Assembly (NCBI GenBank): GCA_033439295.1
Contig: JAVTLE010000014.1
Location: forward strand, 682,001 to 746,000
Direction: 5' to 3'
Source of the DNA: Deuterostichococcus epilithicus
Lineage: Eukaryota; Chlorophyta; Trebouxiophyceae; Prasiolales; Stichococcaceae
Length of the DNA: 64,000 nt
In this document: positions 12,509 through 27,612 of the stretch, piece by piece
How positions within the stretch are numbered: the stretch's first letter is position 1
Layout of the letters: the number at the start of each line of letters is the position of its first letter
Notes under the pieces: generated by a model
Database searches by the model: none
What the model saw: the letters and a program-made list of their open reading frames with translations, nothing else
What the model was told of the DNA's origin: nothing
Translations under genes and position numbers: made by a program

Positions 12509-15500
12509 TCATCCGCAGTCAGCTGAGGCCAGCCGCAGAGCCGCGATTGCGGCCCGCGCCGCGTGGTTGGGCGTCAGCGCGAGGGACGCCAATGGCAGAT
12601 TGGTCATAGGGCTGGAGGCACGGCCAGTGGACAGCCACCGTGAGATGGCGGCGCGCTCATACGTCTGCATGTCTGCCGCCAGCACCGGGTCGTTCATGAC
12701 GGCCTGCAGGCAAGAGTGGTGCGGAGCAGGTGCTCAGAGTAGGGGCATGAATCTGAGCAGGGGCACGTTCCTAGCTTTCAGCATTGGAGACAGGAAGCAA
12801 ATGCTTAACAATAAGGCGTGTTCTCAGGAGCATGCGGGAATCAAATGCATCTTGACTGACCGTTGTAGAACCGTCTTTAGGAAGGAACAGCGTGCACTGG
12901 GTACCTGGGTTATGGGACAGGTGAAGTGTTGCTCCAGCAGCGCCTTGGCCAACTCAGGGTCCGGCACCCCCAGCGGCAGGTGCCGCCACGCCCATGGCTG
13001 CCGCCGCAGCCACACCCCAAGCTTTGCCTCTGCGCCGTCCAGCGCCCTCTGCTCGTCGTCACAGGCTTCGAGCGAGTCCGCGCGCGCAGGAGCGATGGCC
13101 GCCAGAGCACGCAGCGCGTCACTGGCCGACGCCGTGCGCTGCAATGCGTCAACTGCCGCGCCGATGGTGGCGTGGCCGAAAAGGCGCACGCTGTGACGCG
13201 TGAGGGCCCCATTGCCGTTTCCGATTCTTGCATGGGGCCTGGTCGCCATCCTGCTGCCATTAGCGCCGCTTGCGGCACTTGGCCCCGGGGCGCTTAGGGG
13301 GTTGCTGCTGCCGGCACGGACGCACGCCAGCATGCTGCCGCCCAGCCCTGAGGCCCAACCGCTCAGGCCCGCTCGAGCGCGGCGCAGCAGGCTGGTCGCC
13401 GACGGGGTTGCTTGCGCGGAGAAGCGGGCATCAGGTGCACGAGCATGGCTGTGCCCGCCGCCGCTGCGGAGTCTGCCACCCCATCTGCCGCCAGCAGCTG
13501 CCACAGCTGCAGCGGGCAGTGCTGCAGGGTTTCCCGCAGGCAATGCCAGCGCTGCTAGCGCAGGGCCAGCAACGACTGAGACGCTGAAGGTCTGGCGGCG
13601 CGCAGCAAAGTCGCCGCGACCTGGGCTCAGCGATCGCGCGGAATCTGCGCCACCTGAGGTCGCCCTCCCGCCATGCTCAGCTGCGCTTGCCATCACAGCA
13701 TCTCGCCACCAGCTGTGCACTGGCGCATCGCTGCTGCCTGCCATGCTGCTGCTGCTGCTGCTGCTGCTGCTGATGGCTGCGCTGTCAAGATCGCCTGCAT
13801 CGCTCCTGGTGCTGTGCGGCGAAGAATCACTGCCATCGTAGTGCACGTCTGCAGCTGCTGTCACAGGACGGGATCCACATGTGGTGCCGTCGCCTGGGCC
13901 TGGCGTCTCATTCTGCAGGGCATTGAAGGAGCCTCGGCTGCCTCCGCCGCTGACGCAGCTGCTGCGAGAGGACAATCCCGGAAGCGCGCGCCACACCGGC
14001 AGCGGCGCCAGTAGTGACGGCAGCCCTGCCACCTTACGCAGCGCGTTCACCAGGGGCAGCAGCTGCAGCCTGCAAATGCAATGAACACCATGAAAGTTCG
14101 CAAGCAACCCTGGCAGGGAAGCACAGACCAGTCATAATGGCATAGCCCATCATCAGGTTCATTGCATGCAATGTCAATGCTTCGAAAACTCAGCATCCAC
14201 GAGGCTGGGACACCTGGCTGCGGCTATCCTGCGGATGCAATCACCAGCATCTCTGAAATGGCATCATGTATCCAGACCGCATCTCACCTGGGGATGGCAG
14301 CGAGGCCCAGCGCCGGCGATGCTGCTGCCACCAAAAGCTGCGCAGACGGCACGTTGGCCAACAGACCTTGCTGCTGCCAGGCCTCACCGCCAGACAGCAG
14401 CAGCACAAACGGTGGGCGCGGCCCCGCCAGAGCGCGCTGCAGAGAGGCGACGGCGCCCCGCTGTGACGGCATCGCCAGCAGGCTGCCTGCCGCCTTGAGC
14501 TGGCCTGCATGGTGGAGGATTGTGTACGGATGAGCAGGACACGCACTTTGAAGTACTGGTATGCTGCAGACCTGCTCACATGGTTCTGCGCCTGGCCTGC
14601 CTGGCAGGTTCGGCACAATATGGCAGCATGCATCAGCTTTACCGATGCTGCAAAGTACCGGCGACTGAACATCACATGCTGTTCAGCATCATATGCAGCT
14701 GCCGATGACCATGTTGAATCAAATGAATGAAAGGAATGTTTCCAGAGGTGGAGTGCAAGTCCTCACGGATGCGGGTTGCGTCTGAGATGCGGTAGGGGCA
14801 GCAGGGGACGAGGTTGGCCACCCGCAGCAGCTGGTCGAGGCGGGCGTCAGCGCTGCTGTATCGATCTGCGAATGCTGCCGCTGCAAGCGGTCTCAGCAAG
14901 TGCAACACGCCCTGCACCGAGGGGGTAATCAGCTTTGCGCCATTCGAGGGCAGGCGATGTATCGAGCCTGCTGTCCGTCTTCTGTCAACTGCATTCAGCC
15001 GCATCACATGGCCTGGCAGGGTGCCAATTACAGCTGATGCTTGCTTGCTTGCAGTCAAGCCTTGAAATGCAGGCAATATCAAGTGAACACTCTCTCATCG
15101 ATTGCCCATCACAGGGTGGGCTCACCTTGATGCTGGCCTGCAGACCTACGTGCGCAGCCGCCTGCGCATCATCACTGTCCCCAGCTGCTCTGTATCTGTC
15201 ACCATCGGCGATACCACGGCTGCCGGCGGCGTCCGCCGGTGACGCATACCTCCTCAGCCCCGCATTGTATGCTGCCAGCGACAGCTCGTCGGCCGCCAAA
15301 GGCGTCGCGGAGCGAACCAAAACCGTCAAAGCGGACCCCGACTGCCTGCCAGCGCCGCGCCACGGTGGCTGCCGAATTTCCAGGAACAGTCCGGATGCCA
15401 GGGCCGCCTCCACTGCCGAGGCATCTGCCGGGTGCACCATAGCAGGCGCCCTGAGCTCGCTGGTATCTGCTTCGGGAGCTTGTCCCGTGGTCAGCGGCGA

Positions 15501-15619
15501 GTCTGTATTGTCGCCAGACTCCCGCATGTCAAATGCGAGAGTTGAGGCTGCAAAGCTGCCCGCTTCGCTCTGTTGCGCAGGCGGTGGGGCCTGCAGGTCA
15601 GGGCCATCATCGCCGTCAT

Positions 15620-15681
<62 letters not shown>

Positions 15682-16025
15682 GTGGTGCTGCGGCCGACCA
15701 TCGTTGGCAGCGGGGTTCGATCGGCGGCGTTGAGCTCGTTCAGCTGCTGCTGCCAGAACGCCGCTATGGCCACGAAAGACGTGCCAGGAGCTGCCGCACT
15801 GGTGCTGACGGTGTCGCGGACCCTTGCGCCAAGCTGGATGGCAGCTAGCATGTCGGTGTTGGCTTCAAATGCCATGATGCGTGCGCAGCAAACGCACACA
15901 GCTGCAACGATCGGCCCAGCGTATCGACCCAGAGTCCTGAGCGCCTGCCTGATCTGCAGGAATCGATCACTCATCATTAGGAAGGCTTGTCGCGACGTAC
16001 ATGCATGTGATGATTGATTTTGCAA
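12509..16025 (-). CDS. U-box domain protein (C-terminal U-box, probable E3 ubiquitin ligase)
   Basis: Five exons (minus): 16025-15126, 14911-14767, 14504-14288, 14069-12905, 12703-12509; 2622 nt, 873 aa, phases agree. The last 70 residues form a U-box: FTCPITQ at the end of exon 4 joins AVMNDPVLAADMQTYERAAI, then SRWLSTGRASSPMTNLPL and LTPNHAARAAI. U-boxes bind E2 enzymes and ubiquitinate targets. The usual AADG turn reads AADM here. The first ~60 residues include a mildly hydrophobic stretch (IVAAVCVCCARIMAF). A run of 18 Ser lies near residue 125, with long Ser/Ala/Gly-rich low-complexity segments elsewhere. I find no armadillo repeats or kinase domain, so the substrate-binding part is unrecognised. 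The U-box call is firm; the start codon is the first ATG of the exon and could be slightly later. Confidence 0.85.
13745..13771. repeat. (CTG)n microsatellite, coding
   Basis: About nine GCT/CTG units inside exon 4 of the U-box gene; on the coding strand it gives a run of Ser in the Ser/Ala-rich region. Confidence 0.85.
15624..15679. repeat. (CTG)n microsatellite coding for poly-Ser
   Basis: About 18 perfect trinucleotide units in exon 1 of the U-box gene, read as AGC on the minus strand, encoding 18 Ser followed by Asp-rich sequence. Length is expected to vary between strains. Confidence 0.9.
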
Positions 16026-16554
16026 GCCAGGCGGACCAGCCAGCGTTGAGATGATTGCAGTTGATGCGACTTTTGAAGCTTTTTAGGTGATGGCAAATGG
16101 AAATGCTGATATTCTCTCAAGGATCATTAAATCCTTATCAGAGCTGCATAGCAAAGATTCTGCAGGGCATTCAGCGCACCTTCGTGCAGCCGACGCCTAT
16201 CGTCCAGGGCGCCTCGGGGCTACGAAACCAAGCCTGGCAGGGCGAGCATCTACTGGTTGTCACATCAGACGCAACAGAAATTCCTTCCAGCTCCGTTTAT
16301 CGGGCAGGTGCTCCCACCCGAGCGCGCCAAGCTCCTGAAAGCTCAGTCAAACATGCCGGCCTTCTTGGACCCGGCCGGGGCGGGACTCTCATGAAGCAAG
16401 TGAAGTAGGTAAAACCCTAGCACGTGCCACGAGCTGACGCAGTGCAAAGCAGTGTCCTTTGGCTTCGCACGAGTGAAACTTCAGTAAATCGCGCGCAAGC
16501 GCCTGCGCACCTCTCTTCTCCCGGATACTTGAGCAGTCAGCGTGTTTTGGCAAC
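16026..16554. promoter_or_regulatory. Divergent intergenic region, U-box gene / cysteine protease
   Basis: 529 bases between two divergent start codons; both promoters and 5' UTRs are expected here. I see no recognisable motif or repeat. Confidence 0.4.
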
Positions 16555-20556
<4,002 letters not shown>

Positions 20557-22572
20557 TGTCTGTCTTTGGGCCTGAGGCGCAGCAGGGCCTACTCACAGCA
20601 GCAGCCGCAGGCGGTGCTTGTAGCGCGGCCGTCAGCTCGCCCAGGGCAAAATCGACTGGCGATCCAGTCCCTGCGTTTGTCCAGTCGCCCTGCCACCGGG
20701 AAGGGTGATGCCCTGTGAGTCTGTTCCTCTCGATCGGAGCACGTGGCGTGACGGGACACCAGGTGCTGGTGTGCTGGCTACACTTCGTGCCTTGCGTTGT
20801 ACCTGTATCTTTGTAGAGTTCTGTGACGACAGCATGCTGCACATTGCTTGGCATAGAAATTGGGTGTCAGCAGCTAGGGCTGCTTGCGCATGGCTGTTCC
20901 TTTTGCAAGCAGCTTCGTCAGCTCGCGCATCCGCTTTTGTAGGCCAGCTTCTGACAGTGTCAAACGTCAGCAATTCGCTTCTCTGAAACCTTTATCCTGT
21001 GAACGGACGCCCTGTTGTCGAGGTATCTGGACTGTGACAATGAATACCCAGTGTGCGATAAAGTCGCTCCTCAATGCCCACTCGCACGGTTTGCTCCATC
21101 CCCTGCAGCCACGTGCACGAAGCCGGACTCATAGCTGGGTGGACTTGCTTAGAGTCTGTTGTACTGCACAACACTGCCGTAGATCCTCCGTCGCTGACAC
21201 GGCAGCCCAGTGGATCCAGGACGCAACGCAACTGGTCGGGACAGCCGTTTCAGTGGGCCGCCGCGCCTTGGACGCACACGTCGACGCCCGCCCCGGAAGG
21301 TTTACAGCCGGTCGAATTTCTTCCGCCAGCGGTACGGACAAATGGCGTGATCACCCCGTCATTTTCAGGCGTCTCCGGAGCCGGCTGCCTTACTGTGCCT
21401 CGGCGCATGCGTCGGGGCGCACTGTGGGCCAAGCAACAGCGGGCGAGTTTTCGACACGGTCACGTGACTCCCTGAGGGTCAGTCAGGGCGGCAGCCGGGC
21501 AGCAGCAGCGTGTGAGTGCTGCTACTTGTGTCTGGGTCTGACCCTGTGGCGGGTATCTGCCGTGCTGCTTGGCCACGCGAGCTTTCCCCAGCCTGCGGCA
21601 GCCCATCAGGGCTGCATCTGCAACCCCCGAGGCGCAGCGTCCTGCAGGCACGCGCGTCGGCGCAGGAGATGTTAGCCTATGGACAGCTTTGCAAGTCTCG
21701 CGGCAGCGGGCGCCACGCTCGTGTCGTCAGCGCGCTAACATTTCGTCAGCGTCAGCACGAAGTTTTCGCTTCAGGTTCAGCCTGGAGACCAGCGCCTTGG
21801 GTCAACACGTCACCTTGGACAGCTGCTGAAAGTGTTGATCCATCTCCTTTCAAGTGTGTGGGTGGTCATGCCGTGGCCTGCAGGCGTGGCCACTCTGAGA
21901 GTGCATGTGCAACACAGGCTAGCGGTGTGGCAGGCATGTTGGGGATGCGCACAGGCGTGCTGGAGCCGGACAGCATCGATACCTTGTCTATTTGCACCTT
22001 CGCGCAGCCGCTTGTCAACTCCTCTGCGGTTGGCCCGTCATCCGCTGCTCTCATCCGTACAGGTGGTAAACTCCGTTGGACGTGGACTCACAAGCACCCG
22101 GACCGGCGCCAGGCAGGTGGCGCGTCGTGAGCCCTCTCGCGGAGCTTTGGCGTCTAGCGAGTGACGCTGCGCCCGTGCCCTACCCCAGCGCAACTGCAAG
22201 CACGCCGCCAGGAGCGCGCAGGGTGCGGTCTTGCTGCTGCGGACCTCGCTGCTCGATCAGGTCGAGTAAGAGAGATGGAAGGGGCGAGGCGGACATGCCT
22301 GGAGACCGAGCCTGCTGGTCATGGCTCGCCCTGTCTCATACGCCAAGCTACGCCGCATGCTGCCTTTGCGCTATGCAGCAGCATGCGCGGCTGCATGAGG
22401 GAGAAAGGGTTGACGTTGTGCTGATGGTCATTGCTAGCAGAACTAAGGTAAGGTCGCGCACCTTGTGGCGCAGGCTGTCTGCATGCGACTGGCGGCACCG
22501 TGCGTCCCCTGTTCCTAGAGCAGCAGTTGCCGCTGCGAGTTGCCAAGCTGGCGCTGCCGCAGCCGCAGACGC
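20557..22572. other. Two-kilobase stretch with no supported gene
   Basis: This lies between the protease stop and the start chosen for the next plus-strand gene. It contains short open frames that read plausibly in places, for example plus-strand 21280-21450 (VEFLPPAVRTNGVITPSFSG) and 22109-22222 (WRVVSPLAELWRLASD), but none matches a family I know or joins in phase to the next exon. It may hold unrecognised 5' exons of the downstream gene, a long 5' UTR, or an unannotated lineage-specific gene. Confidence 0.4.
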
Positions 22573-25500
22573 ATGGACATTGAGGGGTCGAGCCTGGCAC
22601 AGGCGACTGCGGCATTGCCATTCACGCTGCCCGCATCGTCGAGCTGCGACACCGAAATCCGCGTGCTCAAGCTCGGCAGGTAGGGGCCTGGACCGACCAA
22701 GCTGTGCCCTGACGGCGGAGTTTATTCTTATCAGCAGCTGCAGGCATTCCGTGCCAGCCTGCACGCTCGCACGTCCGAACGATGCGTGGCCTGGCTGCAA
22801 CACGGGCTGCAGGTCGTCGCTGTGTCTGCGACCAGCCTGCACGTGTGCCATCAAAGAGAAGGGCTTGCCGATAGAAGCAGAGCACTCGTCAAGCAGAGAG
22901 CCGTACAGTGCAGGCCGTACAGCGGGCCGCAGCACGAGAACTACCTGCTGCGCACGCCGGACGTGAGCGAGCCGACGGCGGTGCCTGTGGGCCTGGAGAC
23001 AGCCTTCCAGCTCAGCGGCCGCGCCTGCCGCGGCGCCGTTGAGAGCGGCAAGTATGGCCCGCTGTTCGCGGTGACGGACACCGCCTCCGGCCGCACGCTG
23101 CGCAAGGAAAAGCTGCCGCAGCGCACCGGCAAGTGCGTGTGGTTCTGCGCCCCCTGTGGCATCGTCTCCAGGAATGACAGCCAATACAGAGCAGCTGCGT
23201 TCTGCTCGGCGAGTCCCCTGCCTGCGACACCCTGCCTGCAGGCGCACTGTGAGAGCAAGGCCGCCTCCCTATGTGATTTCACTGGTTGACTCCCTGCCCT
23301 GGGGGAAGCCAGCTTGTACATGATGTGCTCGGCCAATGGCCGCATCTGGTCCGAATGCGTGCTCTGCTCTGTGACAACCTCGTCTGCGCACCTCGTCAGG
23401 TCGGGCAGCCCCAGCAGCAACTGTCTGGGGCAGCTGGCTGCGGAGCTGATGGCGCACATGGTGGCAGAGACGGGCGCCGTGACGGAAGTCTCCGGCCCCG
23501 CTCTCTTTGGCATGGGCGCCCACCAGGACGCCTTTCGCGCCTTCCTCAACTCCAACTTCCAGCCGCAGCCGCAGCCGTTTGCTGGGGCCCAGCAGGCCAG
23601 CAAAGGCGGCGGCGACCCCGGCGCCGCGCTGGCGCAAAACGGCGGCGGCGGCGGCACGATCGCAGCTCTGTATGCGAATTCCTCCTCCGAGCCCGCCAGC
23701 CCGCAGCGGGCGCTGCCGATCGCCGGCAAGGCGTTTTCGGCGGACCTCATCTCGGGGCGCGGCGGGCAGTCGCCGCCGGGCGCGGCGCAGCAGGGTGACG
23801 GCTCGGGGGTGCAGCACGACAGCGCCTCCTCGACGGACCAGAGCCCGGCCGGCGATGAGGCGCACACCGCGGTCAGCCTGCCGCCGCCGCTGGCCAAGAA
23901 CCGTTTCGGCGCGTTTGCCAAGCGCCTGCAGGTGCCCCCGATTCTGCGGCCTGGTGCCTGCAGCCCTGCGATGGCATGCAGCAACTTCATCCGACGTCGG
24001 GGCGGAGGTGCTCTGCCACAGAGCTCGGCTGCTGTCCTGCTCCTCGCAGACCTCGGTGCCCCGCACCTGACCCACGTCCGCATTGGTGACGGTCCCGCCG
24101 GCTGGTCGCGGCGATGATGCTGAGCCCGGTGCCGCAGGGCATCAAGGCGCCGGAGGGGCCGCCGCCGGAGGACCCCTTCGAGGCGGCGGCGACGCAGGAG
24201 CGCGCCGCGCCAGCCAAGCCCGCCAGCGGGCCGTCCACCAACGGCGACACCGCCAACATGAGCTTCGACTCCCTGCCGCCGGCGCTGCAGGTGCGCGACC
24301 TTCAGGGTCGTGGTTTCCAGGGTGCTGAGGGACGTGCGGCCTCCCGCTGGCCATGCACGGCAACTCTGGTAGCATTCGACAACTTGCTGCTGCTGCAAGG
24401 CGGTGTGTAGGGCTCAGGGTGAAGATGAGTCGGGGCCAGCACGCAGCCTGCCTGCACTGTTCAGGCTTGCAGCATTCCCGGACCACTTCCCGGCGACATC
24501 AAACTCGACGGCGTACCACTCCTGACCATCGTCACGGCGCGCCCGCAGGTGGAGCTCGCTACCCTGCGCGTCAATGGCGAGCAGCACCAGCCACACCAAG
24601 TTGGCGCCTCGCCCACAGTGGGCAACAGCCCCATGCTGCGGCCCATCCGGACCGGCGCCTCCCCCGAGGTCCGTGCCTTCCCCAACAAGGCAGCCTGACA
24701 CCAGCTGTGCAGGGACGTCCCAGGTCGTTGCCATGTGCCAGGAGTGCCGCCTAGCTGGCTGCCCAGCTTGTCCTGGCGCGGGAGTGCACGCGTTGCTGTG
24801 CTGTACGGGCATGCATGCCGCCTGCAAGCATGATGTGCCATGAGCTGTGCATAAAGCTGCGAGCAAAGTCGTGCTGTTGGCAGGCCACACTCGTGCGATG
24901 CTGCAGCACAACTGTCGCTGTAGACTTGCGCTGTAGACTTGCAACACCATCCTGACTGTGCTGTCGATGGTGTTGCAGAGTGCCCGGGCAACGCCATTCC
25001 GATCAGCTTTCAAGGGAGCGAGTGGAGATGGAGGTCCTGCCGCCACCTCGGCGGTCGCCAGTGCGCAGCAGTCAGGCATCGGCGTCAATGCCTGGCCACC
25101 GTCGCCGCCGGTGAGCTCAATAGCCCGTTGTCCCAGCACAGTGGTGCCGCCCCTGCTTGTTAGCCCCACCTTGCAAGAATGGGGCTCAGGCTCAGCACAG
25201 TGGCATGAGCCTTGCTGGCAGGGCTGCACGGCTGGCCCTTCCATCAACGTCTGCTCGCTTGATCCATGCTGGCTGCTGCTCAGCAATGCAAGATGCAGGT
25301 GTGGGCGCAGAAGCCGACGCCGAATCAAATGTGTGCAAGCAGTACTGCATGACATAGACGGTCCTGCATTTCCGCCATGCAGGCGCAGCAGCGGGAGCAG
25401 GATGAGGAGGCCGAGCAGGCCGACTCGGTGCCGGTGCTGACAAACCGGGCGCTGTCGATCGCGCAGCGCATTGCGCAGTTCTCCGGCGATGAGCCCGGGG

Positions 25501-27472
25501 AGCTGCAGTCGCTGCGCAGCACCTCCACCATCGACGAGTTCCTGCCAGACGTGAGTTTTGACATGCAAGAAAAAGCTACCCGAGTCTGGGACTGTAGGGG
25601 CCTCCGAGCCCCCACTGGGGCTGCAAGGGCTCGGAGGCTGGAACACGAAGAGTTCGTGCCGGACATGTGTGTCGGATACACTACCTGTGGCAACCAGGCT
25701 CTCTCAGGCTGGGCTCAGGGCAGTGGGCCAGCAGCGGCACCGCCCCTGGCTGATGCTAACCAGCCTGCCCCGGCCTGCTTAGATACAAGCAGGGCTGCAA
25801 AAAGCCGGTAGGTGTCGACAGTCTCGGAGAGGAAGCAAAGCGATGCCTCATGTATGACGAGCCCACGCTGCTGCCGCTGCAGGACATCATTCTGGTGGGC
25901 GACTTTCTGCGGGATGCGCTCGCCGCTTCGGCAGGCGCCTCCAACGGCCTCCGCCAGTGGAACCTGCTGGTCGCCAACGAGGACGGTGTGAAGCTGGGTG
26001 CGCGCCCGCTTGCTGCTGAATACACTCCCAGTCGTCTGCCAGCTCGCAGGGATCCGACATCAAGCAGCATTGGTGTCGCAGGGCGCTGGGCTATGCGCAT
26101 TCCGTGACGTCAGACCACGTGGAACAGTTGCAAGGCGCAGCACAGCGCCGGCAGCGCGGTCCACGGCTGCAAGATAACCCGAGCCTCCCTTCGCCCGCAG
26201 GCCTGCTGGCGATCGACGCCACCGGCTTCGAGCGCACCATGGCGCTGACGCCGGACATGGGCTGGGAGGTGGACGTTTTCGGCATGCCCATCCTGGACAC
26301 CGTGCTCCGCAACCAGCAGGTGGGCCGCCGCCGAAGCACATATGAACCGAAACATAAACTGACTGCCGAGCGGCTCCAGACTGTCGAATGTGACACATGG
26401 CGCTGGGGTGACGCGGCAGTCCCGACTGCTCGGCAGTCTCCCCACCCGCCCTGGATGGATGCCCATCCTGGCCGCCATGCTGCACGACCAGCAGGTTGCA
26501 CCCGCTGACGGGCACATGCGGCACTATCATCGTTTACGCTGGGGGCATCGAGAGTTTCGAAACGGTTCCCGACCCAAGTCGGTGTATTTCATGTGGCACA
26601 GCCGCACTTTGCGGGCTGGTGGCGCTGGCACTGATGCGCCTGCACGCAGCCTGTCCTGCAGATTCGCACTGCCTGGAAGTGGCGTTGGGAATGACAGCTC
26701 CCTTGTGTTCCGACATCTCCAGCCCGGTACACGCTTCTGACGTGTCCCTCCCCGCAGGTGCCGCGGCGGCTGCGCACGCGGCGGGACCTGCTGACGCTGC
26801 TGGCGGGTGCCGCTGAGCTGGCGGTGTGCCCGGGCTGCACCGACCGCGGCGCCTGGGAGCAGCTGGCCGGCGATGCCGATGCGCTGTATGCGCCCGACGG
26901 CCAGGCCATCGTGGCGCGCGTAGAGACCAATTGGTGGGCTCCATGCACAACCGATACCAATACGGGCGGAAGAAATATGCATGGAGGCGGATGCTTCTGT
27001 CAGCTGGTCGGAAACACTATCAGGTGGCAGGCCGAGCGGCAGGGCTGCGGTGCTGGAGACGGCAATGCACCTTGCAGCAGGCGGACTGACCGCCACACCC
27101 GGACCTGTGGATGCCAGGCACATTGTAGTGCACCTGTCGCCCAGGGGCGCAGTGGCTCTCACAGTTTTTCCAGCCGGACGTGCAGCGGTGCTTGTCTGCA
27201 TGCTGCTGATCTGCATCGCATGGCTTGTGAGACCTGTTAATCCTGAACCCTGAACCCGCAGCTTCCTGGCGGCGGGCGAGGGCGGTGCGCCCGACTGGGA
27301 GTGCGACTGGACGGTGCGGCCGCAGACGTACATGACGGGCGACGGCCCGGTGCAGGGCTGCCACATGCTGGTGCCTGGCTCCTCCGTCTGCACCGCCTGC
27401 CGCCGCTTCTCCGGCGACCTGCGGTGCGGCGCCACTTTGCCCGCTGCACCAACAGGATGGTGTGCGCCATAG
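22573..27472 (+). CDS. Hypothetical protein with Cys-containing C-terminal region
   Basis: I do not recognise this protein. Exons that join in phase: 22573-22679, 22914-23132, 23400-23931, 24138-24290, 24549-24668, 25383-25550, 25883-25997, 26201-26319, 26758-26933, 27262-27472; 1920 nt, 639 aa. The N-terminal third has ALPFTLPASSSCDTEIRVLK, ENYLLRTPDVSEPTAVPVG and TASGRTLRKEKLPQRTGK. A helix-like segment LGQLAAELMAHMVAETG precedes a Gln/Pro/Ala/Gly-rich, probably disordered stretch. The C-terminal part looks folded: LSIAQRIAQFSGDEPGEL, DIILVGDFLRDALAAS, LLAIDATGFERTMALTPDMG, and scattered Cys (CPGC, DWECDW, QGCHM, CTAC, LRCG) that could bind zinc. The start is the first ATG after an in-frame stop at 22516; earlier exons may be missing. 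The stop lies only 141 bases before the TT9-like start, and a joined gene is possible in phase (see findings). Confidence 0.6.
24916..24941. repeat. Two-copy 13-base tandem repeat in an intron
   Basis: CGCTGTAGACTTG occurs twice back to back, inside the long intron between exons 5 and 6 of the hypothetical gene. Confidence 0.85.
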
Positions 27473-27612
27473 CACAGCATCGAAATCTGGACTGAATCTG
27501 GACTGCTACAGAGTACTGGGTGTTACATGTGACGACATTCCCGGCAAGAGGCGCCTTGCTGGGCGTTGACAGATGCAATTCCAATTGAAATGCAAAACAG
27601 AATAAAACCAAT

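Noticed and set aside
22348-24398. Long minus-strand open frames (299 and 485 codons)
   Set aside because: They are antisense shadows of the plus-strand exons at 22914-24290, which have splice sites in phase.
27572-27604. ATG at 27572 as TT9-like start
   Set aside because: The frame hits a stop after nine codons and gives no donor in phase.
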